Below are positions 56,493 to 64,000 of a DNA stretch of 64,000 bases, piece after piece; the first letter of the stretch is position 1, and every line of letters starts with the position of its first letter. This DNA comes from Mycolicibacterium tusciae JS617. Its GTDB lineage: Bacteria; Actinomycetota; Actinomycetes; Mycobacteriales; Mycobacteriaceae. The stretch covers positions 6,715,837 to 6,779,836 of the forward strand of contig NZ_KI912270.1 of NCBI RefSeq assembly GCF_000243415.2, written 5' to 3'. A model generated the notes under the pieces. That model had not been told where the DNA came from. It saw nothing but the letters and a program-made list of their open reading frames with translations, and made no database searches. A program made the translations under genes and the position numbers.

Positions 56493-57272
56493 ATGAACGG
56501 CGTATTGCTCGTCCTCGTTGTCGTGGTTGTCGTGGCTCTCGGCATCGTCGTGTACGGAGCGATGAGGGCGTCCGACCGGCGCAACGCCGCTTCACTGGAC
56601 GACGCGAAGGCCGATGCGCGTCGAGTGATCGAACGTCTCGGCGGCCAGGTGATCAATCTGACCGGCACCGACGAGGCCTCCAAGCAGGCGCTTGCCGACG
56701 CGTCGGAGCGCTACACGGCCGCCGGTTCACAGATCGAGCAGGCCACCACCGCCAAGCAGGCGCTGCTCGCCAAGGAGAGCGCGCTCGAAGGCCTGTACTA
56801 CACCCGGGCAGCCCGCGTCGCGATGGGCATGGACCCGGGACCGGAGCTGGAGACCCTGGCTGGTCAGCGCACGGCGGGCACGGTGACCGAGGACCGGAAG
56901 GTCGATTTCGAGGGTCGCGAGATCGAGGCGTCCCCCGGTCCTTCGGAGCGCACCCCGAACTACTACCCAGGCGGGCGCGTCGCGGGTCGTCCCGTGCCTG
57001 CCGGCTGGTATTCGGAGCCGTGGTGGAAGCCGGCGCTGGTCGCCGGCGCCTGGGGCGTGGGATCGATGTTCCTGTTCAGCGCACTGTTCTCGGGCATGGC
57101 CGGCAGCGGCTATGAGCAGGGCTTTGCGCAGGGTTACGACGAGGGCGCCGGTGACGGCGGCGGCGACTACGGCGGCGACGGCGGCGGGGGCGACTTCAGC
57201 GGCGGCGATGGCGGCTGGGGTGGCGGCGATTGGGGTGGCGGCGATTTCGGAGGCGACTTCGGCGGCTTCTAG
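56493..57272 (+). CDS. Membrane protein with coiled-coil region and Gly/Asp-rich tail
   Basis: A 259-aa protein. The N-terminal segment (VLLVLVVVVVVALGIVVYGA) is a membrane anchor. A long charged helical region about 25-110 (DDAKADARRVIERLGG, SKQALADASERYTAAG) is a likely coiled coil. A second hydrophobic segment lies near 185-205 (LVAGAWGVGSMFLFSALF). The last 45 residues are Gly/Asp/Trp repeats (GGGDYGGDGGGGDFSGG). This layout resembles DUF1542-type mycobacterial membrane proteins. Function unknown. Confidence 0.72.
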   Translation: MNGVLLVLVVVVVVALGIVVYGAMRASDRRNAASLDDAKADARRVIERLGGQVINLTGTDEASKQALADASERYTAAGSQIEQATTAKQALLAKESALEGLYYTRAARVAMGMDPGPELETLAGQRTAGTVTEDRKVDFEGREIEASPGPSERTPNYYPGGRVAGRPVPAGWYSEPWWKPALVAGAWGVGSMFLFSALFSGMAGSGYEQGFAQGYDEGAGDGGGDYGGDGGGGDFSGGDGGWGGGDWGGGDFGGDFGGF

Positions 57273-57349
57273 ACCCCCGATGCTTCGTTGCCTCTGCGCT
57301 CGGGGCGAGTTTTCGAGCCGAATCAGCGCCCTGTACGCAGAGTCGATTC

Positions 57350-58144
57350 CTATTTCTGGCAGGTAGGACACCAGAACACGTTGCGGCCCTCTAGCACTGC
57401 GGTGCGGACCTCGGTGCCACACACCCGGCACGGCTCCCCGGCGCGCCGATACACGTAGGTGCGCGGACGGTTCGGCCCATACGACGGCAAGCCATGATCG
57501 TCCTGGGGGCGGATCGCGATGATCTTGCCGCGGCGAACGCCGACCTTCATCAACTCCACGAGATCTGTCCACATCGCGAAGAACTCGCCCTCATCGATGT
57601 GGGTGCCCGGCCTGTAGGGGTCAATGAGATGTCGATACAACAGCTCGCTGCGATACACATTGCCGACCCCGGCGATCACCGACTGGTCCATCAATAGTGC
57701 ACCGATGGGCCTGCGAGACTTGAGAATTCGGGCCCAAGCCAAACCTCCGTCGGCGTCCCGGCGCAACGGGTCTGGTCCGAGGCGCGCCACGATGTCGGCG
57801 ATCTCAGGCTCCTCGAGGACCTCGCACACCGTTGGCCCACGCAGATCGGTCCCGTACTCGGCGCCGACCATCCGCATCCGTACCTGACCGACGGGCATGA
57901 GCATGGGAGTCGGGACGTCGGTGAACGTGCCGTACAACCCGAGGTGCACATGCACCACGCGGCCCCCGTCGTAGTGGTGGAACAGATGCTTACCCCAGGC
58001 GCTCGCCTTCTTGAAGATGTGGCCGTTGACAGCGGCAGCCCCTTCGGTGAATCGGCCCTGGGGGCTGGACACCATGACCGGCGCGCGGCCGAAGCGGCGC
58101 TGATGCAACCGCGCCAGCCGGTGCAGGGTGTGACCTTCAGGCAT
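57350..58144 (-). CDS. nei2: DNA glycosylase/AP lyase of the Fpg/Nei family (Nei2)
   Basis: A 264-aa base-excision repair enzyme, like M. tuberculosis Rv2464c. It begins MPEGHTL, so after Met removal the catalytic Pro1 and Glu2 are exposed. The H2TH helix region has SVIAGVGNVYRSELLY near 180. The C-terminal zinc finger has CRVCGTEV and CPTCQK. It starts 3 nt after the rpiB stop, so the two are co-transcribed. Confidence 0.95.
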   Translation of the reverse strand: MPEGHTLHRLARLHQRRFGRAPVMVSSPQGRFTEGAAAVNGHIFKKASAWGKHLFHHYDGGRVVHVHLGLYGTFTDVPTPMLMPVGQVRMRMVGAEYGTDLRGPTVCEVLEEPEIADIVARLGPDPLRRDADGGLAWARILKSRRPIGALLMDQSVIAGVGNVYRSELLYRHLIDPYRPGTHIDEGEFFAMWTDLVELMKVGVRRGKIIAIRPQDDHGLPSYGPNRPRTYVYRRAGEPCRVCGTEVRTAVLEGRNVFWCPTCQK

Positions 58145-58147
58145 CCC

Positions 58148-58636
58148 CTAGCTCGGTGCGCCGGGCACGGGCGGCGCGACGTGCGTGCGCTCGTACTCGG
58201 ACAGGATGTCGATACGACGTTGGTGCCGTTCGGCTTTCGACCACGGCGTGCTGAGAAAAGCGTCGACGATCGCGAGCATCTCTTCCTCGGTATGCATGCG
58301 CCCGCCGATGCCGATCACCTGCGCGTTGTTGTGTTCGCGCGCGAGCTTCGCGGTCTCGACGCTCCACCCGAGCGCACACCGCACCCCGGGCACCTTGTTG
58401 GCGGCGATTTGCTCGCCGTTGCCCGAACCGCCGAGCACGATGCCGAGGCTGTCTGGATCTGCGACCGTCTTCGCCGCCGCCGCGATGCAGAACGCGGGGT
58501 AGTCGTCGTCAGCGTCGTAGCTGTACGCCCCGCAGTCGACGGGCTCGTGCCCGTTGGCCGCAAGGTGCTCGATGATCCGCTGCTTGAACTCGAAGCCCGC
58601 ATGGTCGGCTCCCAGATAGACACGCATGGCGGCCAT
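58148..58636 (-). CDS. rpiB: Ribose-5-phosphate isomerase B
   Basis: A 162-aa enzyme interconverting ribose 5-phosphate and ribulose 5-phosphate in the pentose phosphate pathway. Substrate-binding GADHAGFE near residue 9-16, the anion-hole loop GGSGNGEQIAANK near 69-81 and H/R motif EHNNAQVIGIGGRMH are present. It matches Rv2465c closely through the final APPVPGAP. A second ATG 3 codons downstream (58627) is also possible. Confidence 0.97.
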   Translation of the reverse strand: MAAMRVYLGADHAGFEFKQRIIEHLAANGHEPVDCGAYSYDADDDYPAFCIAAAAKTVADPDSLGIVLGGSGNGEQIAANKVPGVRCALGWSVETAKLAREHNNAQVIGIGGRMHTEEEMLAIVDAFLSTPWSKAERHQRRIDILSEYERTHVAPPVPGAPS

Positions 58637-58702
58637 TCTGGCAGAGCGTTATGACCGGTCACCGCACAGTCGACCAACTCAGTCGAAAACGACCGCGAGC
58701 GG

Positions 58703-59311
58703 TCAATCGAATACAGGCGACTCCGTGCGGCTGCGCTTGAGTTCCCAGAAGTGCGGATACGAAGCAAACGTCACCGAGGCGTCCCACAGTTTGCCGGCCT
58801 CTTCGCCGCGCGGGATCTTCGACAGCACCGGGCCGAAGAAGGCGACGCCGTTGACGTGAATCGTCGGCGTGCCAACGTCGTCGCCGACGGCATCCATGCC
58901 CTCGTGGTGGCTCTTGCGCAGCGCCTCGTCGTACTTGTCTGTGTTGGCCGCCTCGGCCAACTCGGCGGGCAAGCCGACCTCCTCAAGCGAGTCCTTGATG
59001 ACCGCATCGAAGTCCGTGTTGCCCTGATTGTGGATGCGCGTGCCCATCGCGGTGTAGAGCGGCGCGAGGATCTCGCTACCCTTCGCCTGCTCGGCCGCGA
59101 TCGCGACCCGCACCGGCTTCCACGCCTGCTTGAGGCCTTCCCGGTACTCCTCGGGCACGTCTTTGTTCTCGTTGAGCACCGCGAGGCTCATGACGTGCCA
59201 GTTCACCTCGATATCACGCACCTTCTCGACCTCGAGGATCCAGCGCGACGTAATCCAGCACCACGGGCACAGCGGGTCGAACCAGAAACCGGCAACAGAC
59301 TTCTCGGGCAT
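58703..59311 (-). CDS. mrx2: Mycoredoxin-2 / mycothiol-dependent DsbA-like oxidoreductase
   Basis: About 202 aa. Thioredoxin-fold protein of the DsbA (FrnE-like) class with CPWC in [14 protein letters not shown] and the cis-Pro loop GTPTIHVNG. It matches M. tuberculosis Rv2466c, a mycothiol-dependent reductase that also activates some nitro prodrugs. The open frame goes up to 59374, but GAGAGGA sits just before the ATG at 59311 and homologues start at this point. It is transcribed toward rpiB and nei2 with a 66-nt gap. Confidence 0.94.
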   Translation of the reverse strand: MPEKSVAGFWFDPLCPWCWITSRWILEVEKVRDIEVNWHVMSLAVLNENKDVPEEYREGLKQAWKPVRVAIAAEQAKGSEILAPLYTAMGTRIHNQGNTDFDAVIKDSLEEVGLPAELAEAANTDKYDEALRKSHHEGMDAVGDDVGTPTIHVNGVAFFGPVLSKIPRGEEAGKLWDASVTFASYPHFWELKRSRTESPVFD

Positions 59312-59488
59312 GGGTGTCCTCTCGGGAGAATTTGGCCAAGTCTTCCGTCTGGACAACCCCACCGCCATAGGCATGTGTTCCCGCGCCTAGCGTGGCACCG
59401 ATTAAATGCCGGATGAGAAACGCCGACGTGTGCAAACGGTTATCTAATCGTGGTTCTGATGTGACCACTGTGATGAATTGTTACCAAA

Positions 59489-59860
59489 GTGAATAAACAC
59501 CTTGATTTCACCACCCGCGCGCTCATCGCTGCGGTCGGCGTGGCCACTGCCGCGGCCACCTTCGCGGCGCCCGCCAATGCCGACCCGCTGGACGACATGT
59601 TTCTCGGCGCGCTGACCGACGGGGGAATGTCCTTCGCCAACGGCGCCGACACCGCCGCCTTGGGCCGGACGGTGTGTCCGATGCTGGTCGAGCCGGGCAA
59701 GAACATCGCGGGTGTCTACTCGCAGGTCACCAGCAGCGGCATCTCGCCCCAGATGACGGCATTCTTCACGGGCATCGCCATCTCGATGTACTGCCCGCAG
59801 ATGATGTCCTCGATCGGCAACGGCACCTTCATGGACTGGCTGCCGATGCGCGGCTTCTAG
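59489..59860 (+). CDS. Secreted DUF732-family protein
   Basis: A 123-aa exported protein. Signal peptide with cleavage after PANA before DPLDDMFLG. The mature part has the two conserved Cys of DUF732 proteins (RTVCPML and MYCPQM), which probably form a disulfide. The family is abundant in mycobacteria and of unknown function. GTG at 59489 is the only start with a full signal peptide; no clear ribosome site was seen. It lies 37 nt upstream of pepN. Confidence 0.8.
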   Translation: MNKHLDFTTRALIAAVGVATAAATFAAPANADPLDDMFLGALTDGGMSFANGADTAALGRTVCPMLVEPGKNIAGVYSQVTSSGISPQMTAFFTGIAISMYCPQMMSSIGNGTFMDWLPMRGF

Positions 59861-59884
59861 CGGGCTTGGCGCGCGTCCGGCCAC

Positions 59885-59890
59885 TAGGTT
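59885..59890 (+). promoter_or_regulatory. -10 box for a leaderless pepN transcript
   Basis: TAGGTT fits TANNNT and ends 6 nt before the GTG at 59897. GGAG lies in the same interval, so a leadered start from further upstream is also possible. Confidence 0.45.
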
Positions 59891-59896
59891 GGAGTC

Positions 59897-62482
59897 GTGG
59901 CACTCCCCAACCTTAACCGCGACCAGGCCGTCGAACGCGCCGCGCTGGTCACCGTCGACAACTACCGCATCGAACTCGATCTGACTGACGGCGACGGCAA
60001 ACCCGGCGACCGCACGTTCCGATCGGTGACGACCGTCGAGTTCGAAGCGCTGACCGGTGCCGAGACCTACATCGACATCGCCGCCGACCGCATCCGCAGC
60101 GCCGTTCTCAACGGCCGCGATATCGACGTGTCGGGATATGACGAGTCCACCGGCATTCCGATGACGGGCTTGGCCGAGCGCAACGTCCTCGTCATCGACG
60201 CCGATTGCCTCTTCTCCAACACCGGTGAAGGGCTGCACCGGTTCGTCGACCCGGTCGACGACGAGGTGTACCTGTACTCACAATTCGAAACCGCCGATGC
60301 GAAGCGGATGTTCGCGTGCTTTGACCAGCCCGACCTCAAGGCGACCTTCGAGGTGACCGTCACCGCGCCGTCGCACTGGGAGGTCATCTCCAACGGCGCC
60401 ACCTCAGACGTCGAGGACTCGGGCGCAGCGAAGCGGCACACCTTTGTCATCACGCCGAAGATGAGCACCTACCTGGTGGCACTGATCGCGGGCCCGTACG
60501 CCCGGTGGGACGACTCCTACAGCGATGAGCACGGCGATATTCCGCTGGGCCTGTTCTGCCGCAATTCGCTGTCGCAATTCATGGACGCTGACCGGTTGTT
60601 CACCGAGACGAAGCAGGGATTCGGCTTCTACCACAAGAACTTCGGCGTGCCGTATGCCTTCGGCAAGTACGACCAGCTGTTCGTCCCGGAGTTCAACGCG
60701 GGCGCGATGGAGAACGCAGGCGCCGTGACGTTCCTTGAGGACTACGTCTTTCGCAGCAAGGTGACGCGGGCATCCTACGAGCGGCGCGCGGAGACCGTGC
60801 TGCACGAGATGGCACACATGTGGTTCGGCGACCTCGTCACAATGCAGTGGTGGGACGACCTGTGGCTCAACGAGTCTTTCGCCACGTTCGCCTCTGTGCT
60901 GTGCCAGGCCGAAGCCACTGAATACACGCAGGCTTGGACGACATTCGCGAACGTCGAGAAGTCGTGGGCCTACCGGCAGGACCAGCTGCCGTCGACCCAT
61001 CCCGTGGCCGCCGACATCCCGGATCTGCATGCAGTCGAGGTGAACTTCGACGGAATCACGTACGCCAAGGGCGCCAGCGTGCTCAAGCAGCTCGTCGCCT
61101 ACGTCGGGCTCGAAGAATTTCTGTCCGGCCTGCGGGATTACTTCCGCGACCACGCTTTCGGGAATGCGACGTTCGGCGATCTGCTTGGCGCGCTGGAGAA
61201 GGCGTCCGGGCGAGATCTTTCGGGGTGGGGCAGGCAGTGGCTCAAGACCACCGGACTCAACACGCTGCGCCCCGAATTCGACCTCGATGACGAGGGCAGG
61301 TTCACCCGGTTCACGATCACCCAGAGCGGAGCGCAGCCTGGCGCTGGGGAGACTCGTGTGCACCGGCTGGCGGTCGGAATCTACGACGACGACGGCAGCG
61401 GCAAGCTGGTGCGCACGCACCGCGAGGAGCTCGACATCGAAGGTGATACCACCGAAATCCCTGCACTGCAGGGACTTTCGCGCGGCAAGCTCATCTTGGT
61501 CAACGACGACGACCTGACGTACTGCTCACTGCGCCTTGACCCCCGATCACTGCAGACCGCGCTCACGCGCATCGCCGACATCGCCGATCCGCTCCCCCGC
61601 ACCCTGGTGTGGTCGGCGGCCTGGGAGATGACTCGCGACGCCGAACTCAAGGCCCGCGATTTCATCGCGCTGGTCATCAGTGGTGTGCATGCCGAATCCG
61701 AAGTGGGTGTGGCACAGCGTCTGCTGTTGCAGGCGCAGACCGCGCTCGGCTCCTACGCCGACCCGGTCTGGGCCGCGGAGAACGGCTGGCCGGCGTTCGG
61801 AGATGCACTGCTGGACCTGGCGCGCGAGTCGGCACCGGGCTCGGACCACCAACTGGTGTTCGTCAACGCGCTGTGCGCCTCGGTGCTGTCCCCCAACCAC
61901 ATCGCTGTGCTGTCGACGCTGCTGGACAACGAACCCGCAGCGGTGAACATGCCCGGTCTGGTGATCGATACCGACCTCCGCTGGCGCATTGTCACCGCAC
62001 TGGCCAGCGCGGGCGTCATCGACGCGGATAGCCCGGAGACGCCGTTCATCGACGCTGAGGCCGAACGTGATCCGACTGCCGCGGGCGGGCGGCACGCCGC
62101 GCAGGCCGCGGCGGCGCGCCCCCAGTTGGCGGTCAAGCAGGCGGACTGGGAGGAGGTCATCGAGAACGACACCCTGGCCAACGTCACCGCACGGTCGATC
62201 ATCGTCGGCTTCGTCCGTCCAGGCCAGGATGAACTGTTGAAACCGTTCCGGGACAAGTACTTCGGCGCCATTTCCGGTGTCTGGAAACGACGGTCCAGTG
62301 AGGTGGCCCAGACCGTCGTCGTCGGGCTGTATCCGTCCTGGGACATCAGCCAGGCGGGGCTGGACGCGGCCGATGCTTTCCTCGCCGACCCGGAGGTGCC
62401 CCCGTCGCTGCGCCGGCTGGTGCTCGAAGGCCGCGCCGGGGTGGAGCGGGCCCTGCGTGCACGGGAATTCGACGTCTCGTAG
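59897..62482 (+). CDS. pepN: Aminopeptidase N (M1 zinc metallopeptidase)
   Basis: An 861-aa cytosolic aminopeptidase removing N-terminal residues from peptides, the same length as M. tuberculosis Rv2467. GAMENAG near residue 273-279 binds the substrate N-terminus. The zinc site HEMAH near 309 and E in LNESFA near 332 (HExxH-18-E) are complete. The C-terminal ERAP-like helical domain follows. It begins MALPNLNRDQA from GTG. No signal peptide. Confidence 0.97.
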   Translation: MALPNLNRDQAVERAALVTVDNYRIELDLTDGDGKPGDRTFRSVTTVEFEALTGAETYIDIAADRIRSAVLNGRDIDVSGYDESTGIPMTGLAERNVLVIDADCLFSNTGEGLHRFVDPVDDEVYLYSQFETADAKRMFACFDQPDLKATFEVTVTAPSHWEVISNGATSDVEDSGAAKRHTFVITPKMSTYLVALIAGPYARWDDSYSDEHGDIPLGLFCRNSLSQFMDADRLFTETKQGFGFYHKNFGVPYAFGKYDQLFVPEFNAGAMENAGAVTFLEDYVFRSKVTRASYERRAETVLHEMAHMWFGDLVTMQWWDDLWLNESFATFASVLCQAEATEYTQAWTTFANVEKSWAYRQDQLPSTHPVAADIPDLHAVEVNFDGITYAKGASVLKQLVAYVGLEEFLSGLRDYFRDHAFGNATFGDLLGALEKASGRDLSGWGRQWLKTTGLNTLRPEFDLDDEGRFTRFTITQSGAQPGAGETRVHRLAVGIYDDDGSGKLVRTHREELDIEGDTTEIPALQGLSRGKLILVNDDDLTYCSLRLDPRSLQTALTRIADIADPLPRTLVWSAAWEMTRDAELKARDFIALVISGVHAESEVGVAQRLLLQAQTALGSYADPVWAAENGWPAFGDALLDLARESAPGSDHQLVFVNALCASVLSPNHIAVLSTLLDNEPAAVNMPGLVIDTDLRWRIVTALASAGVIDADSPETPFIDAEAERDPTAAGGRHAAQAAAARPQLAVKQADWEEVIENDTLANVTARSIIVGFVRPGQDELLKPFRDKYFGAISGVWKRRSSEVAQTVVVGLYPSWDISQAGLDAADAFLADPEVPPSLRRLVLEGRAGVERALRAREFDVS

Positions 62483-62548
62483 GTACGAGCAGGCGACACG
62501 CCGTAGTCGTGCCGCAGTTTGCGCACGTTCGGGCGGCATCCTTCAACG

Positions 62549-62908
62549 GTGGCGGTCAATCGCAGTCGACGAGCACGCGCTGCGCGCAAGCGGAAACGGC
62601 GGATGGACGCCGTCGACCACGACCTGACTGCCCAGCAGTGGGCGGCGCTCAAGGACGCCTGGGACGGTTGCGCCTATTGCGGCGCGACCGACGGTGCACT
62701 GCAGCGCGACTGTGTCATGGCGATCTCGCGGGGCGGACGCTACACGGTGGACAACGTCGTGCCCGCATGCGCGAGGTGCAACACGAGCAAGTGCAATGAC
62801 GAGGTCACCGGTTGGATGCGGCGTAAGCGCCTCGACGAACGCAGGTTCCTACAGCGCTACGTCGAGATCCGTGCGACGCTGCTGCAGCTGGAAGCCTCAG
62901 CGGGGTGA
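62549..62908 (+). CDS. Small HNH-endonuclease-like protein
   Basis: About 119 aa. An Arg/Lys-rich N-terminus ([15 protein letters not shown]) is followed by a zinc-binding HNH layout: DGCAYCGA, then [16 protein letters not shown]. Between them, where DHxxP is usual, it reads [10 protein letters not shown], so the first catalytic His is not evident. The open frame extends upstream to a TTG at 62519; I prefer GTG at 62549, but ATG at 62603 is also possible. Its end overlaps the convergent DUF5130 gene by 12 nt. A nucleic-acid-binding role is likely; cleavage is uncertain. Confidence 0.7.
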   Translation: MAVNRSRRARAARKRKRRMDAVDHDLTAQQWAALKDAWDGCAYCGATDGALQRDCVMAISRGGRYTVDNVVPACARCNTSKCNDEVTGWMRRKRLDERRFLQRYVEIRATLLQLEASAG

Positions 62909-63373
62909 GACGCCCGCGCTCATCACCTGTATCGCCTTGATGAGGCCTGGAATGAGCTTGCCGTCCTTGAGCAACTCGGCGGCGGCCGCCACGCCCTTGG
63001 GTGCGGACTCTTCGATGCCGCGGCCACTGACGCCGCTGCCGTAGACCACCTCGATCGCACGCTGGTTCGGCGAAACCGCCAGCAGCACCGCGTTGTCGGG
63101 GGTCGGTACCTTCGCCAGGATCTGGCGGGCCGTCGCGGCGGTGTCGGCACCGAGGTCGCCGAGGAACACCGCGAAGCGTGCCTTGGCTGCGCGCGAGCCG
63201 AACTTCAGCGCGTCGTCGAGCTGCACGAGCTCCGTCACCGGGAACGGATAACTCAGCGACAGCTCACCGGGCTCGGTGACCCCGGAGATCCGGCCGCTGT
63301 TGGTTACGACGTAGCCGCGCGGCAGTTCGGCGAGTTCGGAAGAACCCACGGTCGCGACTTCACCACTTGCCAC
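62897..63373 (-). CDS. DUF5130 protein, resembles respiratory supercomplex factor PRSAF1
   Basis: A 158-aa protein. The TPM-like core ([39 protein letters not shown]) is that of DUF5130. The C-terminal part carries hydrophobic segments around [20 protein letters not shown]. From memory, in M. smegmatis the gene pair just after pepN encodes PRSAF1 (MSMEG_4692) and CtaJ (MSMEG_4693), found in the III2-IV2 supercomplex structure; position and sizes fit here. GTG start at 63373, overlapping the upstream small membrane-protein gene by 14 nt. Confidence 0.7.
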   Translation of the reverse strand: MASGEVATVGSSELAELPRGYVVTNSGRISGVTEPGELSLSYPFPVTELVQLDDALKFGSRAAKARFAVFLGDLGADTAATARQILAKVPTPDNAVLLAVSPNQRAIEVVYGSGVSGRGIEESAPKGVAAAAELLKDGKLIPGLIKAIQVMSAGVSPR

Positions 63374-63599
63374 TTGCGCCGCCTCCTACCGTGACGGGGT
63401 GATGGCCGCCATGACCGTGATCGGCGGGTTCGTCGGCCGCCCACAGGATCGGTTCGTGCGTCCACTGGTCAGACATCTTGTACGTCTCCGGATGCGGGTC
63501 CTTGCGCTTGGGGCCGACGACGTAGATCAAGACCACCAACACCAGCAGCACGGCCAGCGGGACCCCACCGAGGAGCGAATGTGTAAGTGCTGTGCTCAC
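63360..63599 (-). CDS. ctaJ: Small single-span membrane protein, CtaJ-like (cytochrome aa3 oxidase accessory subunit candidate)
   Basis: About 79 aa. One membrane span ([15 protein letters not shown]) is followed by a soluble tail [20 protein letters not shown] and a His/Gly-rich end (DHGHGGHHP). GTG at 63599 is preceded at 6 nt by TACGGT, so it is probably leaderless; a TTG two codons upstream is less likely. The gene overlaps the DUF5130 start by 14 nt. The identification as CtaJ rests on the position after pepN, the size and the topology, recalled from the M. smegmatis supercomplex work, not on an alignment. Confidence 0.6.
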   Translation of the reverse strand: MSTALTHSLLGGVPLAVLLVLVVLIYVVGPKRKDPHPETYKMSDQWTHEPILWAADEPADHGHGGHHPVTVGGGASGKW

Positions 63600-63605
63600 G
63601 CGCAA

Positions 63606-63611
63606 ACCGTA
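63606..63611 (-). promoter_or_regulatory. -10 box for a leaderless transcript of the CtaJ-like gene
   Basis: On the minus strand TACGGT fits TANNNT and ends 6 nt before the GTG at 63599. Confidence 0.45.
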
Positions 63612-63622
63612 TCAGTCACGCG

Positions 63623-64000
63623 TCAGGCCGCGCCCTCACCCAGATAACGCACCCACGCCGGGTCTAGTTCTTTCACACTCGACAGCAGCCGCCAATGCTG
63701 ACCCTTCGGCGGGACAGGCACCGAACGCAACGCCCAGCCCAGTTCGGCGAGCAGACGGTCGGCTTTGCGGTGATTGCAGGTCGAGCACGCCGCCACACAG
63801 TTCTCCCAGGAATGATCGCCGCCCCGGCTGCGTGGCACCACGTGGTCGACGGTGTCGGCCTTGCCTCCGCAGTACGCGCAGCGAAACCGGTCGCGGTGCA
63901 TGAGTGCGGCCCTGGTCATCGGGATACGCGCGCGGTAAGGCACCCGCACGAACGACCGCAGCCGGATCACCGACGGCACCACGATCGCGCGGGTCGCGGA
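63623..64000 (-). CDS. HNH endonuclease, 5' end outside the window
   Basis: The frame is open to the window edge, so the N-terminus is missing; 125 codons are visible. A full HNH motif is present: FRCAYCGGKADTVDHVVPRS, then HSWENCVAACSTCNHRKADR, with two CxxC zinc pairs and DH as catalytic start. It corresponds to M. tuberculosis Rv2469c (about 220 aa). The C-terminal part (PVPPKGQHWRLLSSV) is specific to this actinobacterial group. Substrate unknown. Confidence 0.88.
   Translation of the reverse strand, partial: SATRAIVVPSVIRLRSFVRVPYRARIPMTRAALMHRDRFRCAYCGGKADTVDHVVPRSRGGDHSWENCVAACSTCNHRKADRLLAELGWALRSVPVPPKGQHWRLLSSVKELDPAWVRYLGEGAA

Overview
The window comes from a high-GC actinobacterium, almost certainly a rapidly growing Mycobacterium (Mycolicibacterium). 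The right half keeps the mycobacterial gene order tig-clpP1-clpP2-clpX (Rv2462c-Rv2457c-like) and nei2-rpiB-mrx2-pepN-DUF5130-HNH (Rv2464c-Rv2469c-like). Its proteins match my memory of the M. tuberculosis sequences nearly residue for residue, for example a 426-aa ClpX and an 861-aa PepN.

Layout. (1) 1-1963: 5' part of a type III glutamine synthetase, minus strand. (2) 2208-41705: a large lipopeptide biosynthesis locus. A fatty acyl-AMP ligase (FAAL) on the plus strand runs tail-to-tail into three minus-strand giants, transcribed in the order MAS-like PKS (2094 aa), NRPS-A (3030 aa), NRPS-B (7465 aa). (3) 42227-48514: an LCM-family methyltransferase, a small SRPBCC/DUF2505-like gene, fdhF-fdhD and a GT1 glycosyltransferase. 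(4) 48740-53552: clpX, a collagen-like secreted protein, clpP2, clpP1 and tig, with a consensus ClgR site between tig and clpP1. (5) 53601-57272: two tRNAs and four envelope-type genes. (6) 57350-64000: nei2, rpiB, mrx2, a DUF732 gene, pepN, two HNH genes and a pair resembling the respiratory supercomplex factors PRSAF1 and CtaJ.

The assembly line reads KS-AT-DH-ER-KR-ACP -> C-A1-T-C-A2-T-E-C | A3-T-C-A4-T-E-C-A5-T-C-A6-T-E-C-A7-T-C-A8(MT)-T-TE. The expected product is a methyl-branched acyl octapeptide with D residues at positions 2, 4 and 6 and a probable N-methyl-threonine at position 8, released by a thioesterase. Adenylation codes read by eye show A1 = A4 (Phe-like) and A2 = A6; A8 is Thr-like. 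Module 3 is split between two ORFs at its C-A linker, and its condensation domain carries a 48-residue tandem duplication found in no other module here. No MbtH, MmpL or dedicated regulator gene is visible in the window. The domain count, the terminal TE and the single MT do not fit the glycopeptidolipid pathway, so the product may be undescribed.

Several genes start directly at a -10 box (TANNNT, then 6-7 nt, then ATG/GTG), which suggests leaderless transcripts.
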